Shown: piece after piece, positions 24,599-28,627 of the stretch
Layout: each line of letters begins with the position of its first letter
Numbering within the stretch: position 1 is the stretch's first letter
From: Aquifex sp964425585
GTDB lineage: Bacteria > Aquificota > Aquificia > Aquificales > Aquificaceae
Direction: 5' to 3'
Assembly: GCA_964425585.1 (NCBI GenBank)
Contig: CAYRMG010000015.1
Span: 1-28,627 of the forward strand
Length of the DNA: 28,627 nucleotides
The notes under the pieces: model-generated
Told to the model about the DNA's origin: nothing
Seen by the model: the letters and a program-made list of their open reading frames with translations, nothing else
The model's database searches: none
Program-made: the position numbers and the translations under genes

Positions 24599-25302
24599 TG
24601 TTTGATAGCCTCATATGGCTAAAAGAAACCGATTCAACTCAAAATAGGTTAAAAGAATGGAATCTTCCTTACGGAACCGTTATAGTTGCGGACAGACAAA
24701 CAAAAGGCAGAGGGAGAAAGGGAAGAAAATGGGTATCCCAAGAGGGCGGTTTATATTTTAGCTTTTTGCTTGACCCGAAAAGGTATAAAGAATTAATACA
24801 ACTTCCCTTAATCCTCGGTTATGCACTTTCCAGAGCTCTTGAAGGTTTGAGCGGAGTTTCCTTTAAACTGAAGTGGCCGAACGATGTTTATTCGGAGAAT
24901 AAAAAAGTCTCGGGAATACTGTGCGAACTTTACCGAGAAAAGCTGATAGTAGGTATAGGCGTTAACCTGAACCAGAAAAGCATCCCCGAGGAGATAAAGG
25001 AAAGGGCAACGTCCCTTTACATCATAACGGGCAGGGAAATTAACAGAAAAGAAGCCCTCCTTAAAATTCTCGGAAATATATCCGAAAATCTAAAAGCATT
25101 TGAAGAGAAAGGTTTTAAAGCTTTCAAAGAAAAGATTGAGGAAAAACTTCTTTACATTAACGAAGAGGTTATTCTCCTTGATGAAGAGAAAAGCTTTCGC
25201 GGTAAGTTCATAGGACTTTCCCAAAGGGGAGGAGCCCTAATCTATACCGATGAGGGCATCAGGGAGTTTCTATCGGGTGATTTGAGCTTAAGGAAGGTCT
25301 GA
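24598..25302 (+). CDS. birA: biotin--[acetyl-CoA-carboxylase] ligase, no DNA-binding domain
   Basis: Activates biotin to biotinyl-5'-AMP and attaches it to a lysine of biotin carboxyl carrier protein. Key motifs: STQN (13-16), GRGRKGRKW (37-45), the KWPND motif (92-96) and KKVSGIL with Lys103, followed by GIGVNLNQ and a small SH3-like C-terminal domain (about 190-234). The N-terminal helix-turn-helix of E. coli BirA is absent, so it should be an enzyme only and not a repressor. The ATG at 24598 is preferred over the GTG at 24595 because it forms a TGATG junction with the ABC gene. Its last 44 bases overlap convergent rimI. A lipoate ligase role is unlikely given GRGRxGRxW and KWPND. Confidence 0.95.
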   Translation: MFDSLIWLKETDSTQNRLKEWNLPYGTVIVADRQTKGRGRKGRKWVSQEGGLYFSFLLDPKRYKELIQLPLILGYALSRALEGLSGVSFKLKWPNDVYSENKKVSGILCELYREKLIVGIGVNLNQKSIPEEIKERATSLYIITGREINRKEALLKILGNISENLKAFEEKGFKAFKEKIEEKLLYINEEVILLDEEKSFRGKFIGLSQRGGALIYTDEGIREFLSGDLSLRKV

Positions 25303-25732
25303 GCTCAAGCTCCATAAGGAGTGCGTTCTCTCCGTCGGAGTAATAGCCCTTTCTTTCCCTGATAACTTTGAAACCCATATCCTTGTAAAGGTTTATAGCC
25401 CTTATGTTGCTCTTTCTTACATCAAGGAGAACTTTGTTAACCCTGTTTCCGAGTGATTTAATCGCCTCTCTTAAAAGAAGTTTCCCGTATCCCTTCCCTC
25501 TGTATTTTTTGTCAATCGCAAAGGTCATAACCGTTGCCTCATCCTTTATTACCCACAATATTACAAAGCCTATTATCTTTCCCTCCTCCTCAAGGACGAA
25601 CTTCCGCGAGTGTTTATTCTCAAATTCCTTTTCAAAGGAAAACTTGCTCCAGGCATCCGTTGTAAAGCTTTCCTTATTTATCCTGTAAACTTCATCAATA
25701 TCCTCCCTTTTCATCTCCCTCACCTTAGCCAT
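25259..25732 (-). CDS. rimI: GNAT-family N-acetyltransferase, RimI-like
   Basis: Acetyl-CoA-dependent transferase of the RimI type, which acetylates the N-terminus of ribosomal protein S18 in E. coli. Seen: motif A RGKGYG (78-83) for acetyl-CoA pyrophosphate binding, LDVRKSN and NLYKDMGFKVIRERKGYY, which match the RimI motif B region closely, and ENALLMELEL at the end of the domain. 157 residues is normal. The start is 17 bases from the divergent mtnP start; minus-strand GATAAT (25742-25747) lies 9 bases before the ATG. The last 44 bases overlap birA. Confidence 0.87.
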   Translation of the reverse strand: MAKVREMKREDIDEVYRINKESFTTDAWSKFSFEKEFENKHSRKFVLEEEGKIIGFVILWVIKDEATVMTFAIDKKYRGKGYGKLLLREAIKSLGNRVNKVLLDVRKSNIRAINLYKDMGFKVIRERKGYYSDGENALLMELELRPSLSSNHPIETP

Positions 25733-25749
25733 ACTGTTAAGATTATCTT
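25733..25749. promoter_or_regulatory. divergent start region, rimI / mtnP
   Basis: Seventeen bases lie between the two ATGs. Plus-strand TAAGAT (25738-25743) precedes mtnP by 6 bases, and minus-strand GATAAT (25742-25747) precedes rimI by 9. The boxes overlap, and neither gene has room for a Shine-Dalgarno leader if they are used. Confidence 0.35.
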
Positions 25750-26583
25750 ATGCTGGGAGTTATAGGCGGAAGCGGTCTTTATAAGCTTCCCGGGCTTAAA
25801 GTTATTGAGGAAAAAGAGGTAAACACACCCTTCGGAACTCCCTCATCCCCCCTGATAATAGGTGAGATAAAGGGAAGAAAGGTTATCTTTCTTGCAAGAC
25901 ACGGGAAAAAACACTCTTACCCTCCCCATCTTGTTCCCTACAGGGCTAACCTTTGGGCTCTCAGGGAAGCAGGAGTAAAAAGGGTTCTCGGAATATTTGC
26001 CGTCGGAGGCATAAACAAGCTCCTCCTTCCCGGGGATTTCGTAATTATCCATGACTTTATAGACTTCACGAAAACAAGAAAATCAACCTTTTACGAAGGG
26101 ATTTACTCACCCGACGTTGAGGGAGAAGATAAAGTCGCAAAACTTATAAGGGAAAAGAAAGTAGTCCACATAGATGTATCCTCTCCCTACTGCCCGGAGA
26201 TGAGAAAAATCCTTTCGGATGTTCTGAAGGAAAAGGGGTTGAGATATCACGATAAAGGGGTTTATGCCTGCACGGAAGGGCCCAGATTTGAAACACCTTC
26301 AGAGATAAGAATGCTTGAAAGGCTGGGGGCTGATGTTGTCGGTATGACGGGATACCCGGAGGTTGTCCTTGCGAGAGAACTTACAATGTGCTACGCAGGA
26401 CTGTGTATAGTTGCAAACCCCGCGGCCGGAATAGCGGGATACAGGCTCACAAGCGACGAGGTAATAAGTTTAATGAAAGAAAAGGAAGAACAGGTGAGGG
26501 AAGTTTTAGTATCCTTTATAGAAAGGATGCCCGAGGAAAGAGGATGCGAGTGTAAAAACGTTCTGGAGGGTGCGGAAGTATGA
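25750..26583 (+). CDS. mtnP: S-methyl-5'-thioadenosine phosphorylase
   Basis: Phosphorolyses methylthioadenosine, a by-product of polyamine and radical-SAM chemistry, to adenine and methylthioribose-1-phosphate. Motifs: VIGGSGLY (4-11) for phosphate, RHGKKHSYPPHLVPYRAN, GVYACTEGPRFETPSEIRML and GMTGYPEVVLAREL, plus a late Asp in RLTSDEV consistent with purine recognition. 277 residues fits the trimeric family. MTA versus purine nucleoside or 5'-deoxyadenosine preference cannot be fully settled from sequence. Its TGA overlaps the ATG of the FUN14-like gene. Confidence 0.92.
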   Translation: MLGVIGGSGLYKLPGLKVIEEKEVNTPFGTPSSPLIIGEIKGRKVIFLARHGKKHSYPPHLVPYRANLWALREAGVKRVLGIFAVGGINKLLLPGDFVIIHDFIDFTKTRKSTFYEGIYSPDVEGEDKVAKLIREKKVVHIDVSSPYCPEMRKILSDVLKEKGLRYHDKGVYACTEGPRFETPSEIRMLERLGADVVGMTGYPEVVLARELTMCYAGLCIVANPAAGIAGYRLTSDEVISLMKEKEEQVREVLVSFIERMPEERGCECKNVLEGAEV

Positions 26584-26885
26584 ATATTGAGAGCCTTCTT
26601 CAAAACGAAGCGATAAAGGAGTTCGGGGCAGGTGTTCTTATAGGTTTTACCTTAGGTTACACTTTCAAACACGTATTTAAATTTTTTGTTTTACTTCTCG
26701 GGCTCTATCTGATAGGTCTTATCTATCTGAGCAATAAAGGGGTTGTTCAGGTTGATTGGCAAAGTCTTCAGTCCTGGGTGAACTACCTCTTTCAGGGATT
26801 TAAAAACTTCATGGAAAGTATTAAAGCTCCCGTTGCTTCCTTAGGCGGGTTTACGGTAGGTTTTGCCCTCGGTATGAAGTTTTAA
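26580..26885 (+). CDS. FUN14-family small membrane protein
   Basis: A 101-residue membrane protein. It has the FUN14 pattern: GAGVLIGFTLGYTFKHVFKF, then a hydrophobic helix LLLGLYLIGLIYLSNKG, VVQVDWQSL, and a last hydrophobic glycine-rich helix (SLGGFTVGFALGMKF). FUN14 proteins are widespread in archaea and bacteria, with no known prokaryotic function; the eukaryotic FUNDC1 is a mitophagy receptor. Translation is coupled to mtnP by an ATGA overlap, and the 3' end overlaps the convergent pgsA-like gene by 4 bases. Confidence 0.8.
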   Translation: MNIESLLQNEAIKEFGAGVLIGFTLGYTFKHVFKFFVLLLGLYLIGLIYLSNKGVVQVDWQSLQSWVNYLFQGFKNFMESIKAPVASLGGFTVGFALGMKF

Positions 26886-27508
26886 TCTTCGTATTCTTTT
26901 CCGTATTTTCTGTAAAGGTATAAAATCCTCATTATAAGCGATATAAGGGTTAAAAAGGCTATTAGCTTTATACCGAAGCCTAGTCCGAGGGGGAAATGAA
27001 ATCTTTCAAGAATAGAAAAGAGTATGAGGGTTATATGCGTCTCGGGTCTTCCGAAAAATCCTACACCCTCAAGCGGGTCAATTATTTTACCCTTTTGCCT
27101 ATCCGCGTATCCTATCTCCGCGTATGCAACGGGTTTTATGAATGAGTGAAGCATTGAGAGGGTTATAGCGGTAATCGCCACAAAGGGTGAGGCAAAGGCA
27201 AACCCGACAGCTCCTAAAACGAAACCATCAACCCATTTGTCTGATATCCAGTCAAATACTGCACCGAACCTCGTCGTTTTTCCCGTAGTTCTTGCTACAA
27301 CTCCGTCAAGGAGGTCAAATAAGCCCGAGAGGGCTAAGAATAAAGCTCCGCTCAAAACCTTATGGTGGAAGTAAAAGTATGCGGAAACACTACCGAGAAA
27401 CAGGGATATAAGGGTTATGAAGTTGGGGGGAAAACCCGCCCTTGCGAGACTTTCACCGAGAGGGTAATAAAGCTTCTTTAAACTTTCCCTTTTGCTCGTT
27501 AGATTCAT
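26882..27508 (-). CDS. CDP-alcohol phosphatidyltransferase family membrane enzyme
   Basis: Integral-membrane transferase that moves a phosphatidyl (or phospho-alcohol) group from a CDP-linked donor to an alcohol. The full eight-residue motif is present: Asp65, Asp68-Gly69, Ala72-Arg73, Gly82, Asp86, Asp90. About six hydrophobic segments follow the family plan, in 208 residues. The ARxTGKTTRFGAVFD stretch resembles inositol-phosphate-accepting members (mycobacterial PIP synthase, archaeal AIP synthase) as much as PgsA, so the product could be phosphatidylglycerol phosphate or an inositol phosphodiester. It begins in an ATGA overlap with ilvC. Catalytic class is sure; substrate is open. Confidence 0.88.
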   Translation of the reverse strand: MNLTSKRESLKKLYYPLGESLARAGFPPNFITLISLFLGSVSAYFYFHHKVLSGALFLALSGLFDLLDGVVARTTGKTTRFGAVFDWISDKWVDGFVLGAVGFAFASPFVAITAITLSMLHSFIKPVAYAEIGYADRQKGKIIDPLEGVGFFGRPETHITLILFSILERFHFPLGLGFGIKLIAFLTLISLIMRILYLYRKYGKEYED

Positions 27509-28506
27509 TTAAGCTCCTTCTTTCCGAGCCAGGGCATCATTTTCCTCAGTTCTTCGCCCACCTTTTCTATAAGGTGATTTCTATCTCTCTCAAGGAGTGC
27601 ATGGTATACGGGTCTGCCCGCTTTGTTCTCAAGAATCCACTCCCTTGCAAACTCTCCTTTTTGAATTTCCTTCAGCGTTTTTTCCATAACGGGTTTTACG
27701 GCTTCGTATATTCTCTCACCCCTCGTTACATCTCCGTATTTTGCGGTGTCGGAAATTGAGTATCTCATTCCCGAAATCCCGTGTTCGTATATGAGGTCTA
27801 CTATGAGTTTAAGCTCGTGCAGGCACTCAAAGTATGCAACTTCCGGTTGATATCCTGCGTTCACCAAAGTTTCAAATCCCGCCTTTATCAGAGCTGTAAC
27901 CCCACCGCATAGAACCATCTGTTCACCGAAAAGGTCGGTTTCCGTCTCCTCTTTAAAGGTTGTTTCTATAACTCCTGCCCTCGTAGCACCTATCCCTTTT
28001 GCGTAAGCAAGGGCTTTCTCCTTACAGGTTCCGGAAGCATCCTGATGTATAGCGACAAGTGCGGGAACACCCTTTCCTTCCGTATACATCCATCTGACCA
28101 AGTGTCCCGGACCCTTTGGTGCTACCATAAATACATCAACATCCGAAGGTGGAACAATCTGCCTGAAGTGTATGTTAAATCCGTGAGCGAAAGCTAAAGT
28201 TTTCGTTGAATTAAGGTGGGGTTTTACTTCCTCCTCGTAAACTTTGGGTTGAACCGTATCGGGAATAAGGAACATAATTATATCCGCCTTCTTTGCGGCT
28301 TCCGAGGGCGTATAAACCTCAAAGCCATCCTCTTGGGCTTTTTTCCTTGACCTGCTACCCTCGTGAAGCCCCACAATTACGTTAAGACCGCTGTCCCTCA
28401 AGTTAAGAGCGTGGGCGTGTCCCTGACTTCCGTATCCCAGAATGGCTATTACTTTATCCTTTAATATATCAAGACTTGCATCGGAATCGTAGTATATCTT
28501 TGCCAT
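27505..28506 (-). CDS. ilvC: ketol-acid reductoisomerase (class I)
   Basis: Second common step of valine, leucine and isoleucine synthesis: isomerises and reduces acetolactate or acetohydroxybutyrate with NADPH and Mg2+. The nucleotide-binding loop is GYGSQG (24-29) and the specificity loop GLHEGSRSRKKA (46-57) has Ser and Arg residues expected for NADPH. Other marks are FMVAPKGPGHLVR, ETDLFGEQMVLCGG (Mg2+ acids) and YSISDTAKYG. 333 residues is typical of class I. AGGAGG lies 6 bases before the ATG, one of the best ribosome sites in the window. Acetolactate synthase genes are not adjacent. Confidence 0.98.
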   Translation of the reverse strand: MAKIYYDSDASLDILKDKVIAILGYGSQGHAHALNLRDSGLNVIVGLHEGSRSRKKAQEDGFEVYTPSEAAKKADIIMFLIPDTVQPKVYEEEVKPHLNSTKTLAFAHGFNIHFRQIVPPSDVDVFMVAPKGPGHLVRWMYTEGKGVPALVAIHQDASGTCKEKALAYAKGIGATRAGVIETTFKEETETDLFGEQMVLCGGVTALIKAGFETLVNAGYQPEVAYFECLHELKLIVDLIYEHGISGMRYSISDTAKYGDVTRGERIYEAVKPVMEKTLKEIQKGEFAREWILENKAGRPVYHALLERDRNHLIEKVGEELRKMMPWLGKKELK

Positions 28507-28550
28507 TCATTACCTCCTTTCTGGAAAAGTATTATAATAATTATAGGGTA
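28507..28550. promoter_or_regulatory. shared divergent promoter, ilvC / tRNA-Arg
   Basis: A perfect 13-base palindrome, TATAAT-A-ATTATA (28533-28545), gives a consensus -10 on each strand. On the plus strand it lies 12 bases before the tRNA. On the minus strand it predicts an ilvC leader of about 27 bases carrying AGGAGG. A second minus-strand TATAAT overlaps at 28531-28536. -35 boxes are weak on both sides, and the minus-strand one would fall inside the tRNA gene. Confidence 0.6.
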
Positions 28551-28627
28551 GTGCCCGTAGCTCAGGTGGATAGAGCGCGAGATTCCTAATCTCGAGGTCG
28601 CGGGTTCGAGTCCCGCCGGGCACACCA
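28551..28627 (+). tRNA. tRNA-Arg, anticodon CCU
   Basis: A complete cloverleaf can be folded. The acceptor stem GTGCCCG pairs with CGGGCAC. The D arm has GCTC/GAGC around AGGTGGATA. The anticodon stem CGAGA/TCTCG encloses the loop TTCCTAA with anticodon CCT (reads AGG). The variable loop is AGGTC, and the T arm is GCGGG-TTCGAGT-CCCGC. The 3' end is discriminator A plus encoded CCA, which is the last base of the window. AGG is a frequent Arg codon in these genes, so this tRNA is likely in heavy use. Confidence 0.97.

Noticed and set aside
24598..25302. Lipoate ligase serving the nearby lipoyl carrier
   Set aside because: The protein has the biotin-ligase signatures GRGRKGRKW and KWPND, so BirA is the better call despite the attractive context.
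1..28627. CRISPR array, insertion sequence or rRNA genes
   Set aside because: No regularly spaced direct repeats, transposase-like protein, terminal inverted repeats or rRNA sequence were seen on either strand. The gaps between genes are too short to hold them.

Overview
The window looks like chromosomal DNA from a hyperthermophilic bacterium of the Aquificales, most likely Aquifex or a close relative. The proteins are short-loop and rich in Lys, Glu and Arg. A bacterial Trm1-type tRNA methyltransferase is present, which is a known hallmark of Aquifex. Functionally unrelated genes are packed into short operons, which fits the scrambled operons known from this group. I have no database match, so genus-level assignment is inference.

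Layout. 1-3468 (+) is the end of a type I restriction-modification operon: hsdR with a small YgjP-like zinc peptidase overlapping its end. 3473-4066 (+) is a two-domain TusA/DUF3343-like sulfur carrier. 4057-5235 (-) is trm1. 5266-9179 (+) holds a Xer-like tyrosine recombinase, an RlmI-like rRNA methyltransferase, a small exported helical protein and a BepA-like lipoprotein protease, followed by argJ (9189-10328). tmk (-) and rpe (+) start 9 bp apart. lptD and a HAD-IIA phosphatase form a minus-strand pair (11567-14313), divergent from the copper ATPase gene copA (14378-16411).

16394-23767 (-) is one co-directional run. In transcription order it holds a class II aldolase-like gene, a GcvH/LbpA-type lipoyl protein, pgk, a short molybdopterin-oxidoreductase-like Fe-S protein, a GIFT/DUF4350-like protein and glnE. 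Divergent from it is an orphan OppD-like ATPase coupled to birA (23849-25302, +). Then come rimI (-), mtnP with a FUN14-type membrane protein (+), and ilvC with a CDP-alcohol phosphatidyltransferase-family gene (-). The window ends with tRNA-Arg(CCU), whose encoded CCA is the last base shown.

Gene economy is extreme. No stretch over 300 bases lacks a gene; the longest gaps are about 80 bp. All six convergent gene pairs overlap at their 3' ends, and I see no hairpin-plus-T-tract terminator. Several divergent pairs begin within 9-64 bp of each other with -10-like boxes so close to the start codons that leaderless mRNAs are plausible. Genes inside operons tend to use ATGA or TGATG overlaps or good Shine-Dalgarno sites.

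Functionally the window mixes DNA restriction, tRNA/rRNA modification, envelope assembly (LptD, BepA-like protease), amino-acid synthesis (argJ, ilvC, glnE control), central carbon (pgk, rpe), nucleotide and methylthioadenosine salvage (tmk, mtnP), copper export and sulfur-related carriers. The least explained part is the molybdopterin-like protein with its GIFT-like neighbour between pgk and glnE, together with the lipoyl protein upstream. No CRISPR array, insertion sequence or rRNA operon is visible.
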